DNA from: Lepidodermella squamata
Taxonomy: Eukaryota; Gastrotricha
Direction of reading: 5' to 3'
Assembly (NCBI GenBank): GCA_047495785.1
Contig: JBLDXI010000009.1
Span: forward strand, 3,782,001 to 3,846,000
Length of the DNA stretch: 64,000 nucleotides
Shown here: positions 23,094 to 36,100 of the stretch, in pieces
Position numbering within the stretch: the first letter of the stretch is position 1
Layout of the letters: each line of letters starts with the position of its first letter
Program-made: the position numbers and the translations under genes
Notes under the pieces: generated by a model
What the model saw: only the letters and a program-made list of their open reading frames with translations
Databases searched by the model: none
Told to the model about the DNA's origin: nothing

Positions 23094-26000
23094 CTACATG
23101 CCCTCGTAGCATTTGAAAGGATCCGAGTACGGCGGTGTTGCATCCGAAACCTGACAAGGAGCAGATAAATAAGAACATTCAATGAGGATAAAAGTGACCC
23201 ACCTCGGTTTGCGGTTTGCAGCCGAAATCCACACGTCGGCAATCAGCGAACGGCTTGCCTGTTACGTTTCGGTAGCAGCGGATGTATTTCTGTTCACAAG
23301 GGTTTATTACAAGCGATTATATTGGCAGTAGCGAGAGGTACCCAATTGAGATCAGCCCGATGATTACACGCCAGCAGATTGCGGCCGAAAAAGGAATACG
23401 TGTTGAACATCTAAAGTAGTAGAAAGATGCCACAAAGTCGCAGACAAGTTCCAACATTTTGAGAACTCACAATTTTGTCCTCACCGGAAAGGCAGCCCTG
23501 TTCGCCGGCAACGCAGCGGAATGTCGAGCCTTTGACGCATTTCTTGGCATTCTGCGGGAAAAGAAGCACTAATTTGGCCACAAGATTTAAAAATGTTAAC
23601 TCACGCCTTTGTTGCAAGTGTCCGTGAAACGAGCTGGCCATTCTTTGAAAGGAGTTTCGCCTGCCAAGCAGTACGGTCTGCACGCTTCAAACTGGCCAGT
23701 TACCGAGTTGATGCAACGCGAAGCCAATTGAGCTACATAACAATAGACGATCGGAAATATAATGAAGATACAGACTCTCAAATGGAGAGTTGGATTTTTT
23801 AGAACTATTTAGCGAAAATCGCTACAATTTTGATGACCTACTGCAGCTTTTAATTCTGTCCGCGTTCCCGCAGTCGGTAAGTCCACCGTTACTCCAGCAT
23901 TGCAAAGAAGTAAAATAAACATTGCGGCACCCATTTCCAGAAGTATTGAAATCGCCCCTCGGAAGATAATAGTAGCGCAAGCCAAAATCTTCGGACCAGC
24001 GCGAGCATGTTTCACCTGTTGAGGTCTTAGAAATGAGTGATCCGTCATAGTCACTTGCGATGGGCGTGATTCGGCATTCCTTGCTTAACTCGGTTGCTTT
24101 CACGCCTGGACAAGTTGCGAAGACTGTCACTGTGGTGCCCTGACCCGATTGCTGGATAGGTATGCTCGAGTAGACTAAAGCTTGATTTTTATTTGTCACA
24201 AAAACACGGCCACGTGCGGCGGCGATGTTGCAGAACCTAATTGTAGTAACTGGTGAGGCCGTAAAGCAAAACTTATTTCGTTGAACTTACTGGAATCCTG
24301 GAACTCTGCTCTCCGGTCCCAAGTCTCTTATAAGGACGAAGTTCAGACAATTGACAGCTCCTGAAATTCGAGTTTTATTTGATGTATATTGGAAAATAAA
24401 TCAATGTGCCGACTGAACAAATTGAGAGCGGGCCAAGCCGGGAAAGCGAATACCAATCCACTCGTTTCACCCTGAAAAAGGAAAGATACAATCACTTGCG
24501 GGCAATCGCAGGAATAGTAAATGATTCTCGAACCGTTTTGACACGCCAAGAACAACGAGTTGAATTTGTTGTGCCAACTTGAGGAGTCGGTATGTCAACG
24601 GTAGTACAAGGTTTAACGTAGATTTCGCCGCCGCAGCCGTTCGTTGCATCTGTTGGGTATGGAATTTCGCAAAAATCGCCACCAAGACCAACCGGGCAGA
24701 AGCATTTCGTGCAGTTCACGCTCGGATTCGGGTAGCCACCATTTTGGCATGAAATTGTCGGGTTCGTGCACGGATCTGAACCTGAAAGAGTATACGTGAT
24801 CGGACTGATGAGAGGTGCCATCTCTAGGTACGTATTGCACCAGAAGATGTATGCAATTGAATTTCGGCTCAAGCGATATCTTTCCATGAGATGATTTCTG
24901 ATAATAAAGCATGTCCCCCAAGTATAAAACGCAAACAAAGAAAGTGCACGGAAAAGGGTTCAGAAACTCTAAAATTACAGGCGAAGTCATATTTAACGGC
25001 CAGAAATATCTTATTAGACAATTTCAAAATGCCGCTAGAATAGTAATCAGGTAAAGTAATCGTAAAAGTGGGATTAAAATAATTCCCTTGGTCAATACCA
25101 ATTCTGGGCGATTTGTTGGGGTAAATAGTTGCCAGAGACATAAGATGTTAAAAACCATATTCCCGGCCAAGTTATGTTTGGTTATGTATGTATGTATGGT
25201 TCCGCTACAGCATATTTGGTTCCGCTCACCGTAAATTTGTTTCCGGTAAAGTAGAACCCATAAATAATTAATAATTTAACAAATAAATAAATAATTTAGT
25301 TATAATGAAATGACAAATTTCATCAGTCCACTCAGGAATAAGAAATAAATGGTTTGAAAGGCAATTTTTCAGTCAAGTTATAGATGCAACTTACTATAGC
25401 AGTTGTAAAGCGTGTTCAACTTCACCATGTCGAACAACGACAGATATGCAGTCTGTCCTAAGCTTGGTATATATCGCCTCTCGAGCGGGTACATTTCATT
25501 CACTAATAGTTTGCCTTTCCCAATCTTTGTTGTAGGGTTGAACAATGACTCATAGTCAAAGGGAGTCGCGTTGTAGTACATTTGCGCCGTATTTATCGGG
25601 AAGCTATTGAGAAAAATTCAAATACATTTTCTCGCGACAGCAAGAATAAAAGCAAACCTGTTCTCGAAACCAGGGTAGGGAGTGAGATATTGATCACGAT
25701 CCGGTCGCCTGAGTTCATACGTTAGCCCTAGGACGTAGCCAATTTTTCTAATCACGAATTGAACCTATTTCAAAGTCAATTTATTTGATTTTCAAGTTTA
25801 TCATCTGAAACTTACCGCGAGGCTAGAATCATCGATGCCGACATAATACTTTACTCCAATGAACTTCTGAGGATAGTCACCGCCATGAAAGCCAATCGAG
25901 CTCCTAAAGATCATGAGTGTAATGAAGATTTATCATGCTGGAACATAGCAACTCACCCTATTCCCAGGAAGAGAATCGAGTTGGATGTATTCAGGTTGAT

Positions 26001-26403
26001 AGACGGTCTTTCCTCGAACCTCAAGCAGGTGACCGATTCGATTTGAGCTATGGCTTGCTTGATAAAGCCGATGTCATACTCAGCTGTCATGTAAAAATAA
26101 TTAAAATAAAATTCATCAGATAATTGTTCGGTCAGGTATGAACTCACTGAGAGCTAAGTCGCCGGGAGTGCTTAATCTCCAGGTTCTGTTGTTGAATGCG
26201 TAAGGTATCGGCAGTGGCCACGGTTTCGCCGGCGGTTCACCGGGAGAGAAGCCATCATAAAATTCGAATAGGGTCATATTTATCGAGCCGATTGTTGGGT
26301 CATCATCGTTGGTAAAGGTATAAATGCTCGATACATCGTTGCCTGAGGAGAAGCGGTGGAGAAGCAAGCAGGCCAACGCAAGCAAAATGCCACGCGCCGT
26401 CAT
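23094..26403 (-). CDS. Secreted astacin-like pseudoprotease with EGF, CUB and kringle-like domains
   Basis: Thirteen exons, complement(26148-26403, 25957-26083, 25816-25903, 25658-25764, 25395-25603, 24534-24781, 24414-24471, 24291-24360, 23842-24236, 23605-23732, 23471-23551, 23203-23289, 23094-23150), join in phase to 636 aa. Order: signal peptide (MTARGILLALACLLLHRFSSG), short pro-region, astacin domain about 65-260, EGF (CQNGGYPNP..CFCPVGLGGDFC), CUB (NGCGGEIYV..CSW..NCLNFVLIRD), a kringle-like unit (SDYDGSLISKTSTGETC..GCRNVYFTSLQCW), then a Cys-rich tail. The zinc motif HExxHxxGxxHE is replaced by RKIGYVLGLTYE (residues 163-174): all three His and the catalytic Glu are gone. The Met-turn SIMHY reads SLFNP. 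RRPDRD is kept. It therefore cannot be a zinc protease, yet the frame is open throughout. Exon ends at 24534 and 24414 use weak donors and are the least certain joins. Confidence 0.85.
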
Positions 26404-26405
26404 CA

Positions 26406-26414
26406 CTGATCAAA
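26406..26414 (-). promoter_or_regulatory. Candidate trans-splice acceptor of the astacin-like gene
   Basis: The minus strand reads AAATTTTGATCAG, and the ATG follows two bases later. A 2-nt leader makes sense only if a spliced leader or leader exon is joined here. Inferred. Confidence 0.45.
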
Positions 26415-28293
26415 ATTTGGATTTTGGGAAATTTTGAACACTAAATGTGGATGAAACAATTTGCTACCGAAATATTATCGAATGAATGAAATAGAGATCA
26501 TTTTTAGTTTTATTGCAGGGATAGAACGTGCCCAACATTTTTCGAATTTCGAGCACCGCACGCGATTGGAAACACTAAACCGTAAATTCGTCATTGAAAA
26601 ACTGTTGTGAGAGGAGTTTTACGTGTTGAAAAATTGCTTGAAACAGCAAGAAAATTACAAAAAATTCTCTAATTGTTTCCGGATTTATTTTACTCATAGG
26701 AAACCGAAAATTCTCGAAAAAAGGAGAATTCCGATTGCTTTGAAATTCTTACCTCAAACTAATAATAACAGTCAAAATGTGAAAAAATGAAAAGATGAAA
26801 TCGAACAGAATAGCATGACGTTTTTGATGCATTTTGACGTGATATACCCGTTGGAATGAAATGGCGGGGAAATGGCGGGAGAGGAATGGAATGGAAGGGA
26901 GGGGCGACATGATCCTACATCAGTGTTGGAGACCATGAAGTCATTTATAAAATTATTAGGCCGTCCGGTTTGACAGTGGTATCAATGATTATATTAGTTC
27001 TGGGTATAATCAACGAATGCCCGCCGGCGGAGAAGTCTCCGCTAATTTTTCATCGTATTTCTCATCGAATTTCATCGAATAAACCGGACCGATTTTGGAG
27101 TCCCGAATCCGGTTAGGCATGAAAAAGGTATGAAATGGAGGATTTGGAGTTCAGAGAAAATTGCAAGCATCTGCCTGACAATAGACAATTCTAAAGAAAT
27201 TAATTTTTGAATCGACTAGTTTTCCCGGATTTATAGCGCACCTGGGATCTAAGCAGTTATTTTACGCATTTGGATATGTGTGAATTAAATATATGTTACA
27301 AAATGTGTACGAGCTCGTAAAATGTGTTCAAAATCCTATAATTTACGTTTTATTTCCTAATCCGGACTCAGTGCGGTGAAAAATAATTGGGACTTAGCCT
27401 CGACCGCGCCATTCTGCCGGGCACGAGCCGCGTCCGATATGACAACTTTCACTGTATTATGATAATATTTTGGACGGTACCTATTCTTGGACGTTCATTC
27501 GCAATCGAAACCAATTTTCAAATATTAAATTTTGAAACTAGAAAACAACGAACTCGTTCAAAATTTCTGCATTTTATTTAACTTTTCTCGAATAGTAATA
27601 CACCAATCTCTAACAATTATTTAACAAACACAACTATTTCCAGATGGAATTCGTTCAAGTTAAGGGAGGAGGGTTATCTCAAAAATTGAATCCGGAATTA
27701 TTCTGAGGAGAAGAAGGTATGCTGGAAGTTCTGATTTCTTCGGAGAAAGTGGATGACAATCGCAAAATCTGAACAAAAGCGTCTATAAATACATGAATAA
27801 AAACCTGATAGGCTAAAGGTGCCTCAGCAAAATTATATATAATAAAAATTCTATTTACAATCGCATAATCTCCTTAATCTGTAGCGGGTTGTTACAAGTC
27901 GGGCATGTAAAAGGTAAAATATCGAGGTATATAACAATATAATATAACATTATTATTAAGCACAAAATTTTTATTTACACGAGCTGTTTTTTTTAGTTGA
28001 CCGAAAGATGCAACGTGAGATAGGATGATGAGTTTTGATCGCGATTCAAAATCGACTTTTTAAAGCGCAAATTGATAAAATTTCACTTTCGATCAATCAA
28101 TATTTTATAATCGGAATAATCAGTATAATGGAATAGAATGTCCCACGCCGAGTAAGGAATAATGAGAACGAATTTTAGTTTTTTTAATGTTGCACAGCGA
28201 CATGTTGAGTATGATTTGGAATATATAATGATTGCACAATGATTGTCCGAAATAAAATTATAATTATTAAAAAATAGTGGAAAAATATTGCAT
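26415..28293. other. Intergenic between astacin-like and forkhead genes
   Basis: About 1.9 kb of AT-rich DNA with a purine-rich patch near 26860-26910 and many short T/A runs at 27800-28280. The part next to 28294 is probably the long 3' UTR of the forkhead gene. No coding exon is supported. Confidence 0.45.
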
Positions 28294-29875
28294 TCACTGC
28301 TGCTCTTCTTTATTGCTCGACGACGGTGATGAGTTGGGAATCGGCGACGACGCGGCGTTATTTTTCGCGGCCGCCTCCGTTTTGTTACTGTTATTGACCA
28401 GGTTTGTCAGCGCCGAAAAAATCAGCTCAGTTTCGCTGAGCGACGCCGATTGGCCGACCTGTTGAAAAGCGGCGGCTAACAAATTCGCCGTTAAATTGTT
28501 GCCGTTCGCATTATTGTCGTTGTCTGGATTTGAAACCGGCGCCGGCGGTGGTGGGGGAGGAGGCGGCGCCGCGAGTTGATGCTGCTGTTGCTGTTGCTGC
28601 CCGGATAGGGCTGATAACAGCCGGAATTGGTTCAGCGCAACGAGGTGTTCGTACATCTCCTTATGAAACGCCGGTGACGCTGAAGATGACGTTGAGTTGT
28701 TCGAAGGGCTCGACGACGGGTTGTTGTTCGGCGGCGACGAGGCCGGCGCCAGGTTTTGCCCGAGCAGGAACCTGTGCAGGTCCAACTCCGGCTGCGGCGG
28801 CGGCGGTGGCATGGCGGCGGCGAGGAACAGCGCCGATGCTTGATCGGCCGAGTTGGACGGGCCGCTGAACGACAACGGGATAGGTTCGTTGTTGCGAATT
28901 TCGTAGATTTTCGGCGGCGGGGTCGGTATTTGGTCGTAGATGTCGCCGCCGATGACGCGCTTGCGGCGGAACGCGCCGAATCCGAACATGTCGTCATCGG
29001 GCTCGTCGCCGCTCGATATCTCGTCGTCTTCCTTAGCGCCGCCGTTCAGCAGCCACGACCGGTTGTCGTCATCGGCGCCGTCGTCGTCGAATAGAGACCG
29101 CGGGCGCTTGCAATCGCCGGGCCCTGAACCGCCGGCCAACTTCTGGCGCCGCTTGCGACGGCGGTAGTTGCCGCGCTCGAACATGTGCTCGCAATTCGGG
29201 TCCAAAGTCCAATAACTGCCTTTACCAGCCTTGCCCTTCTCTCGAGCAACCTTGAAATAAATTTTGGTAATTTTTTCAGATTTGTTTCGCAATTTCTCCT
29301 CACCTTGATAAAGCAGTCGTTCAAGCTCAAATTGTGGCGAATTGAATTCTGCCAGCCTTGACGGTTGTCATGGTAATACGGGAAGCGTTCCATAATGAAT
29401 TGATATATGCCATTGAGCGTTACTTTGTGATCGGCAGCGTTTTTAATTGCCATGGCAATTAAGGCAATATATCTTCAGGAAAAATCGAAAAATTATTTGA
29501 AAATTTTTGGTTTGTTATGACTTACGAGTATGGCGGTTTTTCTTTAGCGGCAAAACTCGACGTAGCATGGCGCCCGAACGGGTGGTGCAGAAACGCACTC
29601 GCCGCGTCGAAGTAGCTTGGCGGGCCGGCCATGCCGGCAGCTAGGAACGGGTTCGTGAGGAAACTCGCCGGCGCCGGGGGCGCTGGGAGGGGTGCGCGTG
29701 AGGACGCGCCGAAAATGGAGCCGAAAATAGCGGCAAAGTCCGGGACAGGCGCGCCGGGGCCCGAAGCGCCTGGGAACAGCATGCTGGCGGCACTGGCGCC
29801 CGGGTTCGCCGACGGAACCGCTGGCAAGAACTCCTGTCCGTTAGGCGGCGACGATGCGCTCTGGTGCAGCATCAT
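28294..29875 (-). CDS. Forkhead transcription factor, FoxL1-like
   Basis: Three exons, complement(29526-29875, 29304-29472, 28294-29250), join in phase to 491 aa. The forkhead domain spans about residues 112-210: [56 protein letters not shown] and [12 protein letters not shown], then [15 protein letters not shown]. The combination [20 protein letters not shown] and [11 protein letters not shown] matches FoxL1 better than FoxC, FoxE or FoxF. The N-terminus is Pro/Ala/Gly-rich; the C-terminus has poly-Gln, poly-Pro and Asn/Ser tracts typical of activation or low-complexity regions. Basic residues after the wing (RRRKRRQK) serve DNA binding and nuclear import. Two in-frame ATGs open the gene; I used the first. 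The gene-free 3.2 kb upstream is compatible with complex developmental control. Confidence 0.93.
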
Positions 29876-30896
29876 CTTCGATTTTCACGTGAAAATTATG
29901 ATTATAACAAATGATATCAAATAGCCGTCGTCGAGCTGGTATTTATAGCAGCCGGTCGTGACGATGACGATGGTGATGTTTGTATTTGTGGTGCGCGTAT
30001 CAAAATGTTGTTAAATGCAATAAAATGTGCGTCAATTAAATAGCAAATTCCTGCGACAGCCAATAGGGTGCGCGCACTTTGCGCTCCGTGTCGTATTATT
30101 ATTATTATATTAGCGCGCAGAATCGGTCGCAGGTAGAGATTGTAATAATGACGCGCTCCTTTTCGCTACCTGCGCGTCGACGTGATTTCGTGTGTGTGTG
30201 CGTTAAACACCCGTATATTATAGGCACCAGCGGGACCAAAATTTGTTTGCCTTTTCTCACGCGCACCACAGGAGGAGGCAAACAGGCGAAAGACACATAA
30301 TATCAGGAATCTGCTGCGATATGTAGATAATTACGGTGACATTTGCAACAGGATCATCGACCCGGCTGAACGAGAGCACTTGTGGCAATTGCGAAATTGT
30401 TATAATTTGTAGCCAAATACAATATTAAAATATACACCTATAAAGAGAGAGACATGACGAAATTGCTTTACAAATACAAATATCAGCAAATACAAATAAT
30501 TTGGGCCCGTCGATATGGCTAGAGGTTGAAAATATTATAAAATTTTTCGCTGGGCTGTAAAATTATTCGTACCGTCAGGTGGTGATGGTGGATATTATCA
30601 ACTAAACAAATAACATTTTCAGCAGGTCCTGCTCGCGATCACGGCGAGCAATAACACGCGATTTGTTATTTGATTATTATAATAACTTTTAATAACGCCG
30701 TGAGACCCAGCAGCGAGATTGCCCGTGCCCTAAAAACTGCTGCGAATGAGGTAATAAAAGTGACACTGGCATCAGGTGCGCCGTGGTCAAGGGTGCATAC
30801 AAAATGGCACGACGCAGATTTCCGACGTCGCAAAAGTAAATTAATATCGTCAAACACCTATTGTGCTTTGTTAAACTATCGTCAGCTCCACTTCAT

Positions 30897-30915
30897 GATG
30901 ATGATGATGATGATC
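30897..30915. repeat. ATG/GAT trinucleotide microsatellite
   Basis: About six perfect units of a trinucleotide repeat in non-coding DNA. Confidence 0.8.
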
Positions 30916-31733
30916 AACAAACGTTTTTATATAAAAGCGGAGGTGTATTTTACAGGTGTAATGATGATGAGGCGAAAAATTTTATTTGCTTTAAACAGAC
31001 GGTAATAATATATAAAAGTAAAATATTGCTAATGATGAAGTGCCACCCCTCTCGCATGTTGACACTTTGCAAAAATAGCCGAGAAATTATTTTAAAATAA
31101 AAGGCGAAATCGCAGGTGTTTGACGTGCGCAAACCTCCAGGCGTCATCGCTGTCCGAGACGAAAAAAATAGCAGTATAAAACTGGGGGCGGCGGGCGGTT
31201 ACATGCGCCATTTGTTAACGCGTAAACTGGGGCCGTTAATCAAGGCGCGTAGTTATGGGCGAAAAACGAGTCACACAAGAGTTTATTATTCTGGCCTGAG
31301 AAGGCCAATAATAAGCGCGCCAGAAAAACCCGAAATAAACAGCTTGAATGTGTACAGTAAATACAGACATAACGGTAGGGTGAGATTCACATGGCAAAAA
31401 GACGCATAATGTACTTCCTTCGTTTTTGTATTGCTGTGCCGTATATGATGATATTTTCAGCTTTCAGCCTAGAAGATATATATCGCGCATCATCTTTTTG
31501 GTGTGTGTTGACCTTCAACCATAGGTAGTCAGAAGATGCATATTTTGCGTGGCAATAACGCATATATATAGCCACTTGGTTTTTTACTATCACGGTGTCT
31601 GGTGATGACTTGTCACTCTCTCTCTTTCTGAACCAGCTATTATTAATATTATTACCTGGCGGCAAGAGCGCCGCCCGCGATATATCTTCGTTGTAGAAAA
31701 AGGAAAAGCAAAGCAAGTTATTTATTTCTTTTA

Positions 31734-31757
31734 TATTATTATTATTATTATTATTAG
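31734..31757. repeat. ATT trinucleotide microsatellite
   Basis: About eight tandem ATT units in intergenic DNA upstream of the forkhead gene. Confidence 0.8.
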
Positions 31758-33109
31758 TATCACGGCGAAAAATAACCGTGTTTTCGTGTTCGCGCATCAT
31801 ATTCACTGCCGGGTAGTACCAGCTCAAGATATACATTAAGGTTTGTTTTTAGCAACACGATGACCACATAAACCATAACATCCTCATGACCGGTCCACCT
31901 GTATAACTGCTATTATTATTACTATCATATCGCCCGGCGTTATTTTTCGCCGCATTTCCGCCTGTATAATATAATTCGCAGAATACTTGTATAGAAAAAC
32001 GTTGACAAAATGCGCTGCTCGCGCGATGCGCAAAAATATTTACACAACGAAAAGAGATATATATATAGCTCGCAGTTTATTATCACCGTGTCCGCCCGCG
32101 TTTAGCCTGTACATAACTCATCATTATTATTATACCATCTATATATATCACTCGTAGGTTCCAGCGCGCTCAGAAAAACGCGAATGACAACACACTATGC
32201 GCGGGCAAGATGATGTGTTTTTGTTTATTTGTTATAAACCTACCTGCAGTTACACCGGGTGGTTTATTTTTGTTCTCGGTACTTTTGTCCCCACGCGCGC
32301 GCGCGCTCTTTTTCTTATTATTATCACTGCGCGTGTTATTATCTATTTCGCCCGTGTCGCGCGAGCGCACAAAAATTGGGCGTGTCCCATCTCGCCGGGC
32401 AAAATATGCGCCTATTATTATTGTGAGTAAAACATTAACGCCTTGGATATGTTTATTATGCAACGGAGCGGCTAACGGCCATATGCGGTGATTATAGAAT
32501 TTTTCCGCAACGACGTCCACCTTAATACATCTTTTTATATCACGCAAAAATGCGGCGCGCAGCTTTCACAATATATATTATAACCGTCCAAGATGTGTGG
32601 GAGCAGCCGTGTCTTTGGCAAATAAACACGGGCGGTAAAAATCAGGTGCCCGATATAATAAAAGGATAATGGCGCAAGAAGACAACAGGAAAAAATAACT
32701 TGGTTAAGAATAGGCACGAGGACACTATAAAACGCCATTAGGACACCCTGGGCGCGCGGCACGAAAATATAATGCGCTATTTTATTACATAACTCTACAT
32801 GGGTGGTTAAAAAGCAAGGGTGAGAGTTTTTAGTAAATGCTTTTTCGCCACGCCTGTAAACAACACAGCGAAAAAAACAGTGTTAATAACAATAAAAATA
32901 ATAATTGATGAAAACACCTTGACGCAAGAAAAATCCCGGTGGCTAATTCCAGGCTTGGTTTTCGCTTCTATTTTTTTCATTCAATTTTCAACAAAACACT
33001 CTGCAGATATATAAAACCCGAGGATTGGCACGAGAGTTTTGAAATAACAAAACCAGCAAATTTTTATATCAATTTTATTTTAATATAACTGGGAGAAAAA
33101 TTACGGAAA

Positions 33110-36100
33110 TTACTTGCAACTGAACGTATTTGCTCTCAAATTAACAGGCTGTTTGTTGACAATTGCGAGGTCATTATCGCTGCTGAAATTGTCAACAAAC
33201 GCATCATCTTTGTCAACACTTGGCAGATTGTATCTTTGGCAAATAGCAGCGTGTAGCAGCTTCTTATTGCTATTATCGTAATTTGTGTCACTCATTCCGT
33301 CATCATCGCCAACATCCGGGGTCAGCAGCGAACTCGCGCCCAGGTAACATGCGAAGGTCAGCACGACTATGACGAGAAAAGGACTGGGCTGGGCGATGGA
33401 GCCGCCTGTCACGCCAAATGTCAGCCCAAACCTAAGCGCAACTGATGGGAAAAAATGAGTAAAAATTGTGAAAAAAAATTATCGAGTCTAATTATACTTG
33501 AGCATCTCTCCTCGCCAGTGTAAGGACACTGAACGCAATACAGCGACAGGTTACAAACTCGAGGCCCATCTGGAAATTTGAATGGATTGTTCGAACACGG
33601 TGCGCCAAGTTGGGTAACAACGTCTAGGAATTATAATAGTAAAATATCGACATTTAAACATTTTGTTGCCTTACTTCCAGATGAGCCGCAAATATAGCGA
33701 AGTTTTCCTTTACCCAGCTCAGTCGCATTATACCAGTAGGGTATGCTGAAATTTTTTAGATATAGGCCTGGAAATCTAGTCAGAATAACTTACGGTATAG
33801 AGCCGGATTGGCACAAGCACAACCCAGTGCAAGTGGCTGAATATATTGGTAAAAATTAAAAAATAAAATGAACTCAAATTTATTACCATTGGGCCCTAAT
33901 GCTTTACAAGCGCCAGGCTCGTTGTAGTTGCAAAGTTCGTTATATTCACCCTCTGTAAAATTATTATTAAATAAAATAAAATAGTTGAAAAAAGCCAAAA
34001 GGTACGGAAAATGCAAGTCTGCGCCAGAGGTTCGAAATATCTAAAAAATAAAAAAAAATCGTTATTTTCAAGATATTTACAAATAAATTGAAATTACTGA
34101 TATTCCAAGGGACATTTGCATCTACTGTCTTCGCACACCATTGGAGGCTTGCAGTGAGTTTGATGCACGCATTCAGCCTTGAAAAAAATCAATTTTTCAA
34201 TTAATTTTTTAATTTAAAATTTGCATTCAAACCTGTCGAACTGCCACAGTTGATATCGCCTTAATGCAAAACGAGTACCATGAAGAGAAGGCCGAGGCAT
34301 TTCGCGGAACTTGAGGTCAAATTATGAAAAATAAAACGAAATTTTTCGACTGATTTTCGACTAACCTAAACCCTTCTGGGGGTTACACTGACATTGGTAG
34401 TCGATACATTCTGCACCGCCATGGCAAAAATCGTAGTCAACATCGCAGAATTCGAACAAGAATTTTCCTGATTTAAAAATTTCGAAATAATTCGACGAAA
34501 AAATGAGCGAAAAAATCCCACTTTGTTTGCAAGTCCCGTTTATCATTTTGTAGCCGAGCTTGCAAAGGCAAGCGCCCTGCGGGTTGACATCCGGACAGCC
34601 CGGGAATTTGGCGCAGTAGCTGTTATCCATCGGGCAACTCGGATCTTTCGGAGGCATGCCGAATGATAGCGTAATATTGGGCGTTGATAGCTGAAGTTTG
34701 AACGTTGTAGTAGTCGCAGCGGGCGTTGTGGTCGTGGCGTTGCGCGCGATAGTTGCGTTGTAGCAATCGATTCGCTCCGATAGCCGATCAATTTCACACA
34801 CCTCGCCAGTGTAACGAGAATCACATCGGCATTCCTAGATTTATTAGTATTGATTAAAACCCAATTTTTCAAAATATGACCTTTGACAATAAGTGAAAAG
34901 TGAGTTTTGACGACATTTATGACATCTTAAGATATCGATGCAGCTTTCAAGATCAATGCAACAGAAATCGAACGATATAAAAATAGAAAATTGACTTCAA
35001 GCCGGCTCTCAGAATATTTCAAACTTTTGAGTCAGGTAACAACGTTTTTTCAATTTTATTTTGGCACATTCTGAGGTGAAAAATGTCGCTGGGTTTCAGA
35101 GAGAGTTTGCCATATTATGTAATTTTTTGAAGGTATTATTTCAGGTTGTTGGAAGCATCCTAGATGTCTAAAATTTGAAAATTCAACATCTAGGTATAAA
35201 AAAAATGAGTATGAAAATACGCCAAACCCCACTTTTCACAAGTTATATTGTAATTTCTTACGTTCAATCCTATGCAGGTTCCTCCGTTTTGGCAAGGCCT
35301 TTGGCACGTAGGGAACTGTAAACAAATTGGTTAAGTAACAAATATTAAACAAAATCGACAGGTAGCAGCCGTACCTGGCATTGAGGTCCTAAAATAAATG
35401 AAAACCGATTAGATCATAATAAGTATGAATGAACCGCTATAACAAACCTCTGTATCCATAAGGACAGGCGCAAATACCATCTGCCAGGCAAGTGCCGCCA
35501 CTTTGACATGGCTGATTGTTGCAATTGGAATTTACTAAATCAGAAAACGTTAATTTTTTGAAAAATTTAACAATTTTTGTTTCAAGCCAGACCGAATTCG
35601 CATCTACTGCCGGAGTAGCCCTCGCGACATGTGCAGAAATTGGGCCCAGTGCAGACACCCTCATTAGCACACCCGGGTGAGCACACATCTAAAAAAGTTG
35701 AAAAATAATTCATGGCATAATTTGATTAAAGTCTTTAAAATTTTACAGCTTTCACAAAATTCGCCAGTGTAACCGCTGTTACAATAACATCGATTCGGTT
35801 CGCCAGCATCTCCAGATATACACGGGTTCGAACTGCCAGGTTTGCCACACAGCCGAGGGCAAAGTGCTAGCAAAAAAAAAACAACAAAGAAGGTGAAACA
35901 TAGAGACAAAAATGAAATAAAACCTTGTTCGCAACGAAGCCCGGAAAAGGTAGCTGTGGCGTTTAAAGGAGGACACAAACAAAAATACCAGCCGGCCGGG
36001 GTGCCGCCGTTGTAACACGTGACATTTGGCATGAGGCGGTCGTTGAAATCGCAATTATACAACAGGTAAATCTTATTGATATCTTGAATAGACATCCCCT

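Larger units (their letters stand above)
29876..33109. other. Long gene-free region upstream of the forkhead gene
   Basis: Some 3.2 kb between the FoxL1-like start and the 3' end of the MAM/astacin gene. It contains ATT and ATG trinucleotide runs, several CGCG-rich patches (for example 32298-32310) and many TTATTATTA words, but no exon chain or transposon ends. It is the likely site of forkhead regulatory elements. A minus-strand AATAAA for the MAM gene lies just below 33110 (near 33072). Confidence 0.45.

Noticed and set aside
24869-25141. A 90-codon open frame on the minus strand inside the astacin-EGF-CUB gene
   Set aside because: It lies in the 613-nt intron between the astacin and EGF exons. 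The exons on both sides join in phase without it, and it shows no family pattern.
28530-29170. Long Arg/Ala-rich frames on the plus strand and in other minus frames of the forkhead gene
   Set aside because: GC-rich coding sequence of the forkhead exon creates open frames by composition; only the forkhead frame has a domain.
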